The translations under genes were made by a program, and so were the position numbers. Below the pieces are notes generated by a model. It did not search any database and was not told the DNA's origin. It saw nothing but the letters and a program-made list of their open reading frames with translations. A DNA stretch of 64,000 bases from Chlamydomonas reinhardtii (taxonomy: Eukaryota; Chlorophyta; Chlorophyceae; Chlamydomonadales; Chlamydomonadaceae), in the NCBI RefSeq assembly GCF_000002595.2, contig NC_057018.1, positions 756,206 through 820,205 of the forward strand. Reading direction: 5' to 3'. This document shows positions 46,064 through 57,271 of the stretch, in pieces; position 1 is the first letter of the stretch, and each line of letters begins with the position of its first letter.

Positions 46064-46677
46064 TCCGGGGCTGTAGGTGCTTGCGGACATGCAGGTGTGG
46101 AGCGTGCCGTGCCGTACCTCACAGGCGGGGGCGTGCCGTACCTCACAGGCGGGGGCGTGCCGTACCTCACAGGCGGGGGCGTGCCGTACCTCACAGGCGG
46201 GGGCGTGCCGTACCTCCTAGGGCCCGGTGTGGCCCTGTGCCGCGGCCCGCGGGCGCGCCTGGTGCGTGTGCCGCACACTCAGGATTCTTTTCTTTAAGCC
46301 GTCAGCATGCTTACAGCCAGCAAAATAATAACTCCCGGTGGCAAAATAATAACTCCCAGCGCCGGCAGCGCTAGCTGGCGCAGCAGGGCTACGGTAGTTT
46401 ATTTCTTGAGACGGATAGAATTGGTCGTTGCGGTGCCAGTGTGGTTGCTCGAGACGAATGAGTGTGCGATGGGACAGTGTTAAGGCAGGTTGGTGAAGTC
46501 CGTGAGTAGGGTGCAGCTGATTCCCAGACCCCAGCAGATGGCAAACAATTTGGAACGCCAGTGCAGGAGAGTACAGGTAATGGTCATTGCGGTTCCACAG
46601 TTGACTCGGGCGGGCCGGCAAGCGGCGGTGTGTACCCTACTGCTAGGTATGTTGGGTGGTAACTGGTAGGGCTGTCT
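46064..46677. other. ANK-5 3' region
   Basis: Contains a 24-bp array (GCGTGCCGTACCTCACAGGC core, about 46108-46217, 4.5 units against about two in ANK-4), the GCAAAATAATAACTCCC pair, and the GTGCGATGGGACAG repeat at 46466-46585. No gene was seen. Confidence 0.65.
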
Positions 46678-48001
46678 GCAGTCAACTGTCACACCGGCTC
46701 TTTCGGTGTGCTGCTCGATTGGAGTGCGCTGTTGCACATGCGGTAGGCCGGCGGCTGGGTGTGCGATGGGACGACAGGGTAAGGCGCAGGCTGGCGACCT
46801 GGCGTGCCGCACTGCTACGTGCTCGATTGATGATGTTGGAGTTGGTGACAAGTTGTAGTTTGGCATTAGGCACTCAGTATCGAATCGGCTGGATTCCCAC
46901 CTGGATCAACATGCAGCAGCACCGGCACCAACTGGTGTAGGTTCCCGGTAGTAAGTGAGGGAGCCGTCGTTCCCTCCAGCCGCCGAGAAACCAGGCCTCC
47001 GCATTCTTCCCCGCCAGGACTCCACCGAATTGGTGGAAGTGCGATGAGACAGTGGTAAGGCAAGTTGGTAAAGTCCCGTAGGGTGCAGCTGATTCCCAGA
47101 ACCCAACAAATTGGCAGCGGCAGGGCAGGAGTGCGCGGCTGGTCGAACGCCGCCGGAGTTACTGTACCGACAAGTTGCTGGCTGGCTGGAAGTTTGCTGA
47201 TGCGCATTCCTCACGCTCCGGGCGCCCGGCCAGGCGATAGCACCACACAGACGACGCACCGCATCGCCACACTCGCTCGCCACACTCGCTCGAGCAGTCT
47301 GGTGTCACCCACCCAGCGTAGCCAACCTGCCTAAACCCTGTCCCATCACACACCCAGCGTAGCAGCACGGCACCGGCGTACGGCACCGTATCGCACTCGC
47401 ATTCGCATTTAAGCATTTAAGCAATTCAAGCGCACCGCGAGTCCCTGCCTAATGATTCACCTGACGACACGCGTGTCGATGCTGGGCCCGGCTGGGAATG
47501 CGATGGGATTGGCTGGGCGCGCAGTCCCAATAGTGTGCAGCGTAGTCCCGGTTGATAGACCCCAGCTAGCGCGCAATCGTCATCCGGCAATCAACGATCC
47601 GGTTGCGATTAGGTTGCGACAGGTTGCAAGGAATGAGCGCGCGGCTGGTCGCACGGCTGGGCATGCGGCTGGGAGTGATGATGTGAACCGCTGGGTCGGC
47701 TGTGACTCGACAGGCGGACCTGACGGCAGCCGCGGCGCTGTCACATGATGGGCGCGGTAGGTATGATTGACGCCCACTCCTTCAACCAGCCACATCCTCA
47801 GCTGCCTTGGCAGACCGGCATCCACACCAGCACCTTCACTGCTCCCGACAAGATATGGGAAAAGTGGGCTGCGCCCACACCACGTCTCTCGTTTGAGTGT
47901 GCGATGGGACAGTTGTAAGGCAGGTTGGTGAAGTCCCGTAAGGTGCAGCTGGCCCCGCCCCGCAAGCGTCTACCTCATCTTCCTCAGCCCAAAAACGCGG
48001 C
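46678..48001. other. Repeat-rich gene-free interval
   Basis: Holds more copies of the GTGCGATGGGACAG family: a partial one near 46758, a long one at 47037-47225 matching LRR-gene intron 12 along about 190 bp, and a short one at 47897-47950. The rest has no supported gene. Confidence 0.6.
47037..47225. repeat. Dispersed repeat copy, GTGCGATGGGACAG family
   Basis: Matches 18606-18800 over about 190 bp, including GGAGTTACTGTACCGACAAG and TTGCTGGCTGGCTGGAAGTT, with small indels. Confidence 0.85.
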
Positions 48002-48250
48002 CAGTGCTCGTATCTTCCATCTACACTGTAGAAATCTGCCCAAAATCCGCCGAAGGCGGAGAAAAAATTTTGGGTTTGGGTGCCACGCATCTACGCAGTG
48101 TAGACGGTTTTGGCCAGTTTGGGCGCAAAAATGGGGGAAGCGTAGACGTTTTGGGGGGCTTGGGGCTTAAGTAGTAGATGCCGCGGTCAGGGTCATCTAC
48201 GCATGTGTAGATGCCGGGTGCCTGAGGGCATCTACAAGATACGAGCACTG
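48002..48250. mobile_element. Short hAT-like MITE (249 bp), internal-deletion relative of the 1.1-kb element
   Basis: Termini CAGTGCTCGTATCTT and AAGATACGAGCACTG are flanked by the perfect 8-bp repeat AACGCGGC (47994-48001, 48251-48258). Its left part matches the right end of the 40226-41331 element and its right part that element's left end. It is therefore an inverted, internally deleted version of the same family. Confidence 0.93.
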
Positions 48251-48258
48251 AACGCGGC

Positions 48259-49286
48259 TGTCTCTGGCAATCGCGCCCAGCAGCGGGCGTCCAAAAAGTG
48301 GGCTGCGCCCACGCCACGTCTCTAGATTGCATTGGTTACAAGAGGGACCTGCTGACGCAGTTCACGAGCCAGTGACGTGGAGAACGAACACCCTGCTCTG
48401 GACCCCAGGGGCGTGCCGCCTGCAGCGCCGTCGGCCTACTCTAGCTCTAGTAGGCTTGCTCCCATAGGACGCTCCTCCCGCCATACCGAACATGTTACTA
48501 GGTGCCATCACTCTCTAGTCTGAGGCCGCAAGCGTCTACCTCATCTCCCTCAGCCCGAGCAGCGGGCGCACAGCAGGCGCCAATTGCAAATCAAGCTCAT
48601 GCGCACAGCTCGACATATGTGCTCAGCGCTCGGGCGTGTGCGTACGCCACGTCAGCGCGCCTGACTGGCGGCTACCTGCTCTCTCTTAGACTCTCGCAAT
48701 ACCGCCAGACAATTTATCAGCCAATCACGCACCTGGCGCCACCGGCCAACGCACATTGCCGTGAATTTGCAGCATGCCGTGCCCCGTGTGATTGCCATCC
48801 ACTACCCGCGGCCTTGCACGGTGGCCATGCATACCTTACTTCCAGCGCCACCTTGCAGCTTGCACCTGGTGCCTACCCATCCAGCTCGGCACGCACCAGC
48901 GCAGCGCACCCGCGGCCTTGTACGGCGGACACGCACGGCCTACACCACCCTACCTGCTTGCAGCGCCGGCACTAGTACCGCCCGTCGCTTGCCCCTTTGC
49001 TCCACACGCCACCAACCGCGCCCTCTGTCTTGTAAGCTCTCCTCCATCCAACAGAATAATGGCCTAGATTTCTCCTAGACTCCTGCAGCAGCCGTACACA
49101 GTGCCCAGAATGTGGCCGCGCTCTTTACTACCTTTCTAATGTCCTCCTCAACCAGCCCCAACTCCGCCGCCGCCACCACTCTCTCGCCGCGCCGGCCGCG
49201 CCAGCAGTTGCTGCTGCGGACTGCCGGCCCCAGAACCGCCGCCGCCCCTGTTTGTGATGGTTGCCGCCGGCCGCTGCGGTACAGCC
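48259..49286. other. Gene-free interval, 3' flank of OPR-0
   Basis: A minus-strand TGTAA at 48337-48341 lies about 945 nt after the OPR-0 stop and could be its polyadenylation signal. No supported gene or repeat otherwise. Confidence 0.4.
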
Positions 49287-51819
49287 TTACTTATTACCAG
49301 CAGCGCCGTCGCCGGACGTGGCTGCTGCTGGCGACGAAGCAGCAGGTGCGGCCGAGCGTGTCTCCTCGCTGGCACGAATCCCGCCGTTGCCCACGACTTC
49401 CGGCGGCGGTGCCATCGGCTCCTGCAGCCGGTGCAGCAGGTAGGCCTCCTGCTCCTCCGGGCTCTTCAGGCCCGCCCACTCCCAGTACGGCACCACAAGC
49501 ACGCCGCCGCCCTCCCCGAACGCCCGCCGCAGCTGCCGAATGCGCATGGCCGTACCACCGTCCACATCGGCGGGGTCCTGCGGCTGCTTTCGGTTGTAGA
49601 GGTACCGTTTCAGTCCAACCAGCTCCACTGCCGCCTGCTGCCCGTCACTCAGCCCCACCACCGCAGCCACTGGCGCCAGTATGCCTGGCAAGATAACGCC
49701 TGTTTGCAAGGACTGGATGCTGGGGCCTTCCGTTGTCGTGATAAGGCCCTGCTGCTCAAGCCGCCTCAGCGCTGCGAGGAGCTGTTTCTGGTTGTCAGGA
49801 GGAGGCTTGACATCTGCTGCTCTCTCCGCTGCCACCGCCGCCGCCATAGCCGCCTGCAGGCCGGGGCTGCCGCCCAGGGCCGCCGCCACCTCACCACCTA
49901 GCTCCCGCTGCGCCTGCCACAGCTGTGTGAGACCCGCAACTGCTGTAAAGCCCTCCCAACGGATTGCTGCATCGCGCGCCAGCTCAATTGCTAGCTGCTG
50001 CATGCCAGGGAAAGACGTGCCCCCGAGCACCGCCATGGCCCACAGACTGCTTGATATGTCTTGTTGGTTTAGCGCCTGACTGTCGTGCTGCAGCAGCTCG
50101 CCCAGCCGGCCGACCACCGCCGCCTCCAAGCCGGCGTGCCGCAGCTGCAGCACCGCCAGTGCCCACAGCGTGTTTGCACAGTCCTGGCCATTGCCCCTCT
50201 GCATTGATTCCCCTGCACCCGCATCTAGCAGTCCCGGCGGCGGCTGGTGCCGCGTCAATGCTAGGGCGTACAGCAGATTGGCCCAAGCCTGAGGTGTTGC
50301 GCGGGCCATGACGCCCGGCCGCATTGCTGCGTCCACGGCGGCCGAAACCCACTGCCGCTGCTCCGTCGGCGCCTCCGGGCCCACTCCCAAACCCATCTTA
50401 GCAAGGGCCCACGCCGAATTGCCAACGTTCTGAGCCCCATACCCGGCAAACCCCCGCCGCACATCCTCCGCAGCCACCGCCGCCACCAGCTCTGCCTGCT
50501 TGCCGCCCAACTGCAGCCCCTCCAGCGCCAGCAGGATGGTGGACAGGTCCTGCGGGGTAAATGCTGCAGCGAGCTTCGGTGTCCGCAGCCGCTGCAGCGC
50601 CTCCCCGCACAGCGCCTCAACTGCTGCTCGGTAATCTGGCCCCTTGCACCCAAGAGCTTTGAGAGCCCACAGGCTGGTGGCCAGCTCGTGCGGCTGCATG
50701 CTGACACTGAACGATGCAATCGCCTCCGCCAGTGGCAGTAGAAGTTCTGCTGTAATGCGGTACCCCAGCTTGGCGCACGCACACAGGCTGTTAGATATCC
50801 CCTGTGCTGTGAAGCCGTGCCCCACCGCCACTCGCAACCGATGCGCCACAGCTGCCGCCAAGATCTGCAGGCGTGGCGATGAGGTGGGGTCCCAGCCCGA
50901 GCCGCCCCGCTGCTGCTGGTCTTGCTTGAGCTTGCCGAGCGCATACATAGCATTTGAAAGCACCTGAGGCTGCGCGTCCACAAGGACCTCAGGATCCACC
51001 AGCCGCTCCAGCAGCGCTGCTGCAAGTTGAGCCTCCGTGCCGCCGCCCCCGCCCGCAACTCCGGCTTTTCCCAGCGCCAACAGAGGAATGCTGCAGTTCT
51101 TTGCGTCGCGGATGCGCGGCACAAGCGGCAGGTAGGCCGGCGCAAGGGCGCCGATAATGCTGTTGCGTGCTACAGCCGTTGCCGCAGCTCCAGCGCGCGA
51201 CTTCAGCTGCGCACATTTGTGGAAAATCACATACGTCGCTTGCTTGGTTTAGGTCCCGCAACATTTATGTCGAGTGCAATTTCTTCACGGCTTGGCCCCC
51301 CAACAAAGCGATCCCCGCCCGCTTACCCTGCCGCACAGGTTGAACGCTGCAAACATGGTGGTCACGTCTTTCCGGCCCTTCCACACTGATAGCCGCTGGC
51401 TGATCAGTGCTTGCAGCTCCTCCAGAGTCTGACACACAGTCATGTCATCCGCGGGGTCACGCCCGCTGCTGCCCCTGCCGCCGCTTCCGCTGCCCCCTCT
51501 GCCTCCGCCCGCCCTGCCTCCGCCGCCTGCCCTCCCCGCCGCCGCCTGCACACCCCACCGCCCACTGTTGGAACTACTGCCACCTCCAATCCCTGCGGCC
51601 GCCGAGCAGCGCGGTGGGGAGGTGCTGTAGTGTGCTGGGATGGAAGTAGCGGCGGCAGCGCGCGCCGGAAGCCGTCACTCGAGCAGCGGGCATGGCTATA
51701 ACAAACGGTCGCGGCGCCTGGAGGCAGACTGATGACCGATTGCTGCCATGTCCGCTGAGATGGCTGTGCGCACCACCAAGGGAGCCCGCGAAGAGGCCGC
51801 TGGCGTGCATAACGAGCAT
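49287..51819 (-). CDS. OPR-RAP protein, diverged copy (OPR-0)
   Basis: Exon 2 is 51206-49287 (639 aa plus stop). Exon 1 ends at 51327 (AGG|GTAAGC; acceptor GCGCAG|CTG, phase 0). At least nine repeats of about 38 residues with the OPR core (PQDLSTILLALEGLQ, AQNVGNSAWALAKMG, QDCANTLWALAVLQ) run through exon 2. A RAP-like C-terminal domain follows (IRQLRRAFGEGGG, VVPYWEWAGL, EQEAYLLHRL). OPR proteins bind organellar RNAs and control their stability or translation; RAP domains often accompany them. The ATG aligned with the other copies is at 51819, but its frame does not run directly into exon 1's 3' part: the exon would be 493 nt against 513 in OPR-1. Either the 5' end is broken or it is spliced differently. 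It has one more OPR repeat than OPR-1 to -3. Confidence 0.7.
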
Positions 51820-53227
51820 CTCGGGCCCCCTCAGGGCCGCGATCTAATCCAGAGCGACTCTATCAAGTTATCTTTCTGATCTATTCAAACGCTACAGGCG
51901 TGCATCGGTGGGAAAAGGCTGCAAGGAGCGAAAGGTCAGGTGCGTGTAGGTCGCTGGGGCAAAGTCGCTTAAGTACCTGTGGCTTGGTATGGATGATATA
52001 GCATCTGTAACTGGGAATCAGGTTGCCACTGGTGTTGAGGCGATGGCGACCTGGCCGTGAAATACACGGCCGAGGGCTGCAACACCCTCGCCCCTGAGCG
52101 ACCTCCCAGTGCGCTCCATCGGAAAGCCCTCCCCCAAGCCCTCGCGGCTGCTCTTCCCATTTCCCGTCTTCCACCCGAACTAGTATCCTCTCCACCGCGT
52201 ACAAGCTCTGGCGTGAGTCCCTGCCCGCGTCATTTGACACCCGTCGACCGCGACTTAGGTGCAAACGCATGTCAGTTACACATCCCGCCCGACACGAGAG
52301 GGGCAGAAATGGCGGGGCAGACGGCCAGCCTGCTAAACATGTAGATAGCAATACAATAGCGCACATCAAGCCCCTGCCTGCTTCACCTGGCCACCTTTGC
52401 TGACATGTCTCTGACATCCCTGTCTCAGCACAGTAATGCCCCAAAGCTTGAGACGTCGTTCTCAGCGCGCAGGCTTTACGGTACCAACCGTGCGGTATCA
52501 TTGCTACATGAAGAGTGCACTGCCCCAACCATTGAAGCATCACAAGGTGCTTGCCTGCCGCCGCCGCCGCTGATACGTACACGATTGCTGCCACACAACC
52601 AACACATCACACCCAACAATCACAACAACAAAACAACTGAGACCCGCCGCCGCGCAACGCACACTGTACACGCTCCAGGGCCGAGAACGCAACACACACA
52701 CAAGCACCTGACATGCCTCATCCAGGCATGCGTCACTCAATCGCCCACCGAGCTGATCTCGCACACGCCGTTCGTGAGCCCCTGCGGCTGACATGCCCGA
52801 CCCTGCCGCCTTGGCACCGCCGCCCATTGCCCCACCCCCATGCTGCGTGCCATGTAATAATGAAGCCAGGTCCCCATCAAGCCGCAGCATATATCCCCGC
52901 CAAGCCACCACACTCCTCTTGCCGCACGCTACCAACCACCACCAGCACAGGACCGGCACCTGCCTGTCCCCCTGTTTAGTTTGGGCTGGTATTTGCAAAC
53001 CCCCCGCCCCACCCTCCCCATTGCCAACGCCAGCCAACCTCGCCCACCGCGCCGAAATACACGCCGGCACCTCGCTCGTGCCTCTCGAGGCCTCCCATCT
53101 TCCGTAGCTAGAGATCCCTGTCCACGAGTATCCACTTGGGCTCCAGCCCACTCCTGATGCACACGCCAGCATTATCCAGGTCTGCATGGTTTGCATACCT
53201 GCCTATCTACCGTGCACGCACACCTGC
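51820..53227. other. Spacer between OPR-0 and OPR-1 (diverged array spacer)
   Basis: Recognisably related to the spacers at 55856-57271 and 59698-61021 (for example TACCAACCGTGCGGTATCAT and the AACCAACACATCACACCCAA block) but with many differences. It includes a copy of the dispersed motif at 52974-53000 in which TGTAA is replaced by TGCAA on the minus strand. No gene was seen. Confidence 0.6.
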
Positions 53228-55855
53228 CTAGCTACGCAGACCTACCGTCCTTTTCGACCCGCCGACCCGCCTCCGCCCGCCGCCTCCCTCTGGCCGCCGT
53301 GCCGGCCGCACCAGCAGCTGCTGTTGTGGGTTGCCGCCAGAGCCGCCGCCGCCCTTGTTGCTGTTGGTGGTGGTGGTTGCGGGCTGGTGTGGCGCGGCCG
53401 TAGTGACAGCCGCAGCGCCGCCCACGGCACCCGCTGTCACTGTTTCCACCGCCACCGCCGGCTGCTGCAGCCGGCGCAGCAGGTAGGCCTCCTGCTCGGA
53501 AGGAGTCAGGAAGTCCCATTCCCAGTACGGCACTAGTAGGACGCCGCCCTCCTTAAACGCCCGCCGCAGCTGCCGAATGCGAATGGCCGTACCCCCTTCC
53601 ACAGCAGCGCTGGGGTCTTGCTGCTGCGTTTGTGTCAAGAGGTAACGTTTCGGTCCGAGGAACTCCACCGCCGCCTGCTGCCCGTCACTCAGCCGCACCA
53701 CCGCATCCACTGGCGCCAACACTCCTGGCGCGACAACGCCCGTCTGAAGGGACTGAACGGCTAGGCCCCCTGCTGCCTTGAGGCCCTGCTGCTCAAGCCG
53801 CCGCAGCGCTGCAACGACCTGCTTTTGAGTATCTGATGTGGGCTTGGCGTCTTCCCTCTCAGTAGTCACCGCCGCTGCCATCGCCGCCTGCAGTCCGCTG
53901 CCGCTGCCCAGGGCCGCCGCCACCTCGCCGCCTAGCTCCTGCTGCGCCTGCCACAGCTGTTTGAGATGCTCAGTTGTAAGACCCTCCCAACGGCTTACTG
54001 CTTCACGGGCCAGCTGAATGGATAGCTGCTTCATGTCGGGAGAATACGTGCCTCCGAACACAGCCATGGCCCACAGGCTGTTGCATACGTGCTGGTGCAG
54101 GACTGTGTCAGAGTCATGCTGCAGCAGCTCGCCCAGCCGACCGCACACCGCCGCCTCCAAGCCAGCGTGCCGCAGCTGCAGCACCGCCAGCGCGTACAGC
54201 GTATTGGCACAGTTCTGACCACCGGCACTACTGGCGCGCATGGCTGCTACTGCTGCGCCCGAGTCAAGCAGCTCCGCCGGCGGCTGGTGGCGCATCAACG
54301 CAAGCGCGTACAGCAGATTGGACCAGGCCTGAGATGTTGCGCGGGCCATGGCGCCCGACTGCGTTGCTGCGTCCACCGCTGCTGAAACCCACTGCCGCTG
54401 CTCGGCCGGCGCCTCCGGGCCCGCCCCAAATCCCATCTTGGCTAGGGCCCACGCTGAGTTGCTGAGGTCCTGAGCGATGTACCCGTCAAACCCCCGCCGC
54501 ATGTCCTCTTCGGCCACTGCCACCACCAGCTCTGCCTGCTCGCTGCATAGCTGCAGCCCCTCCAGCGCCAGCAGGATGTTGGATAGCTGTTGCGGGATAA
54601 ATGCTGCAGCGAGCTCCGGTTTCCGGAGCTGCTGCAGTGCCTCCCCGCACAGCGCCTCAACTGCTGACCGGTACTCTGGTCCTGTGCACCCCAGAGCTTT
54701 GAGAGCCCATAGGCTGTTTGAAACATCTTGCGGCTTGAAGCCGTGGCCCGCCACCGTTCTCAAGCGAGAAGCCACAGCTGCCGCCAAGGTCTGCAAGTGC
54801 GGAGATGAGGTGGGGTCCCAGCCTGAGCCCCGCTGCTGCTGGTCTTGCTTGAGCTTGCCGAGCGCGTACATGACAATTGCGAGGTTCTGAGGTTCCGCCT
54901 TCCCAAGAACCTCAGGATCCACTAGCCGCTCCAGCAGAGCTGCTGCAAGCTGAGCCTCCGTGCCGCCGCCGACCAATCCAGCTTTGCCCAGCGCCCACAG
55001 CGGAATGCTGCAGTTCTTTGCGTTGCGGATGCGCGGCACGAGCGGCAGGTAGGCCGGCGCAAGCATGCCGATAATGCTGCTGCGTGCTACAGCCGTTTGG
55101 CTTGCTCCAGCGCGCGACTCCAGCTGCGTTCAAAGCAGTTATGAGGGACATACATGGGGTCAAGTGCTATATGCATGTGTTTGTGCGTGTGCGTGAACAG
55201 GTGCGCATGCAAGTCCTGTGTGGCCATCTGCGTCGTGAGAACCGGAAGTCCGGGCCGAGAACGACAACAATGGACTCGCCCTCCATTCTGCACTTCATTT
55301 CTGTGCCCATTCCCACCTGCACGTATTAGTCCTCCCTCTCACCTTGCCGCACAGGTTGAACGCCGCACACATGGTAATGAAGTCTTTTCGGCCCTCCCAC
55401 ACTGATAGCCGCTGGCTGATGATTGCTTGCAGCTCCTCCAGAGTCCGACACACGGTCATGTCATCCGCGGGGTCACGCCCGCTGCCCCTGCTTCTGCCGC
55501 TGGCGCGGCTGCCATCGCCTGCCCTGCCTCCGCCGCTTCCCCTACCCGCCGCCGCCTGCACTATTGGCCGCCCGAGGCGGGAGCTACTGCTGCCGCAGAG
55601 CACTACCGCCGTCGAGACGCGCAGTGGGGATGAGCTGCTACTGTTGAGTGCTGGGACAGAAGTAGCGGCGGCAGCGCGCGGTGAGCTGGGGCCGGTGTCG
55701 GCAGCGGTCCGATGCATGCCATAAACGAACAGTCTTCTAAACGCGCACGCCGGTGGCGGTGCCTGGAGACGGGCTGATAACGATTGGCTACAGCCATGTA
55801 CGCTGTGCCTGTGCGCACCAGCGGGAGAGCCCGCGACGACGCGCAGGGCGAGCAT
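53228..55855 (-). CDS. OPR-RAP protein, array copy 1 (OPR-1), 2 exons
   Basis: Exons are 55855-55343 (171 aa) and 55123-53228 (631 aa), phase 0 (AAG|GTGAGA, ACGCAG|CTG), 802 aa. The ATG gives MLALRVVAGSPAGAHRHSVH, rich in Arg/Ser/Ala with no acidic residue for about 50 positions, as in organelle transit peptides. Exon 1 ends with LEELQAIISQRLSVWEGR and FITMCAAFNLCGK. Exon 2 has about eight OPR repeats (PQNLAIVMYALGKL, PQDVSNSLWALKALG, QDLSNSAWALAKMG, QHVCNSLWAMAVFG) and a RAP-like domain at about 620-725 (LLVPYWEWDFLTPSEQEAYL). Expected role: sequence-specific binding of a chloroplast or mitochondrial RNA. The target cannot be told. It resembles the clustered NCL-type OPR genes of C. reinhardtii. 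Its last 30 residues differ from copies 2 and 3. Confidence 0.85.
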
Positions 55856-57271
55856 CTCGGGCCTCCTCACGGCGGCGACCTGAGCTATAGCGACTCTATC
55901 CGTCTACGTGTCTGAGCACTGCAAATGCATTAGGCTTGCATTTGTGGGAGAATAACGCAAGGAACGAAAGGTCAGGTGCGTGTAGGTCGCTGGGCCAAAG
56001 CCGCCTGAGTAGCTGTGGCTTGGTATGGATGATAAAGCAACTGAATCAATTTGCCACCGGTGTTGAGGCGAGGGCGACCTGACCGCGAAATACACGGCCC
56101 GAGGGCACGCCCCGTATCAACACCCCTCGCGACCTCCAAACACGTGCACTGAACCGCGAAGCCCTCCCCCAAGCCTATCGCGGCTGCTATTCCCATGTCC
56201 TCCTCCCCAACCATTCTGCATACAGGCTCTGGCGTGAGTCCCTGCCCGCGTCATTTGACACCCGTCGACCACGACTGAGGTGCAACGCATGTCGCTTACA
56301 AATCCAACATCCCGCCCGACACGAGAGGGGCAGAAACGGCGGGGCAGACGGCCAGCCTCTTGAACATGAGCATAGCAGTGCAATATCGCACATTGGGTCC
56401 CCGCCTGCTTCACCTGGCCACCTTTGCTGATTTGTCTGACATCCCTGTCTACACACTTTTATCCGCCCACGCTTGAGACGTCCTCCTCAGCGCGCAGGCT
56501 TCACGGTACCAACCGTGCGGTATCATCGCTACATGATGAGTGCACTGCCCCAACCATTGAAGCATCACAAGGTGCTTGCCTGCCGCCGCCGCCGCTGATA
56601 CGTACACGATTGCTGCCACACAACCAACACATCACACCCAACAATCACAACAACAAAACAACTGAGACCCGCCGCCGTGCAACGCACACTGTACACGCCC
56701 CAGGGCCGAGAACACAACGCAACACAAGCACCTGACATGCCTCATCCAGGCATGCGTCACTCAATCGCCCACCGAGCCGACCTCGCACACGCCGTTCGTG
56801 AGCCCCTGCGGCTGACATGCCCGGCCCTGCCCCCTTGGCACCGCAGCCCTGCCGCCTTGGCACCGCCGCCCATTGCCCCACCCCCATGCTGCGTGCCATG
56901 TAAGAATAAAGCCAGGTCCCCATCAAGCCGCAGCATATATCCCCGCCAAGCCACCAGACTCCTCTTGCCGCACGCTACCAACCACCACCAGCACAGGACC
57001 GGCACCTGCCTGTCCCCCTGTTTAGTTTGGGCTGATATTTACAACCCCCCACCCTCCCCTCCCCACCTTCCCCATTGCCAACCTCGCCCACCGCGCCGAC
57101 ATGCACGCCGGCACCTCGCTCGTGCCTCTCGAGGCCTCCCATCTTCCGTAGCTAGAGATCCCTGTCCACGAGTATCCACTTGGGCTCCAGCCCACTCCTG
57201 ATGCACACGCCGGCATTACCCAGGTCTGCATGGTTTGCATGCCTGCCTGTCTACCGTGCACGCACACCTGC
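55856..57271. other. Array spacer between OPR-1 and OPR-2
   Basis: Contains the promoter and 5' UTR of OPR-1 and the 3' region of OPR-2. Appears identical to 59698-61021 where both are present. No gene was recognised; open frames here have atypical composition and shift in the diverged spacer. Confidence 0.6.
57020..57046 (-). terminator. Candidate polyadenylation signal of OPR-2 inside the dispersed motif
   Basis: On the minus strand TGTAA (57039-57043) lies about 230 nt after the OPR-2 stop, within the dispersed TTGTAAATACCAGCCC motif. Confidence 0.5.

Larger units (their letters stand above)
39637..46677 (+). repeat. Tandem duplication, unit B
   Basis: Second copy of unit A, longer because of a 1,106-bp hAT-like insertion (40226-41331), expanded coding repeats in ANK-5 and a longer intron microsatellite. 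The similarity ends at about 46677 (GGTAACTGGTAGGGC), after which the flank is unrelated to unit B's own start. Confidence 0.82.

Noticed and set aside
39426-46585. The GTGCGATGGGACAG copies at 39426 and 46466 as terminal repeats of one large element
   Set aside because: Each is the 3' end of a duplicated gene unit. Further copies occur singly elsewhere, and no target duplication or internal element genes are present.
56677-57201. 174-codon plus-strand frame in the OPR spacers
   Set aside because: It is identical between copies only because the spacers are. In the diverged spacer at 52.7-53.1 kb the frame is not kept, and it reads through the dispersed noncoding motif.
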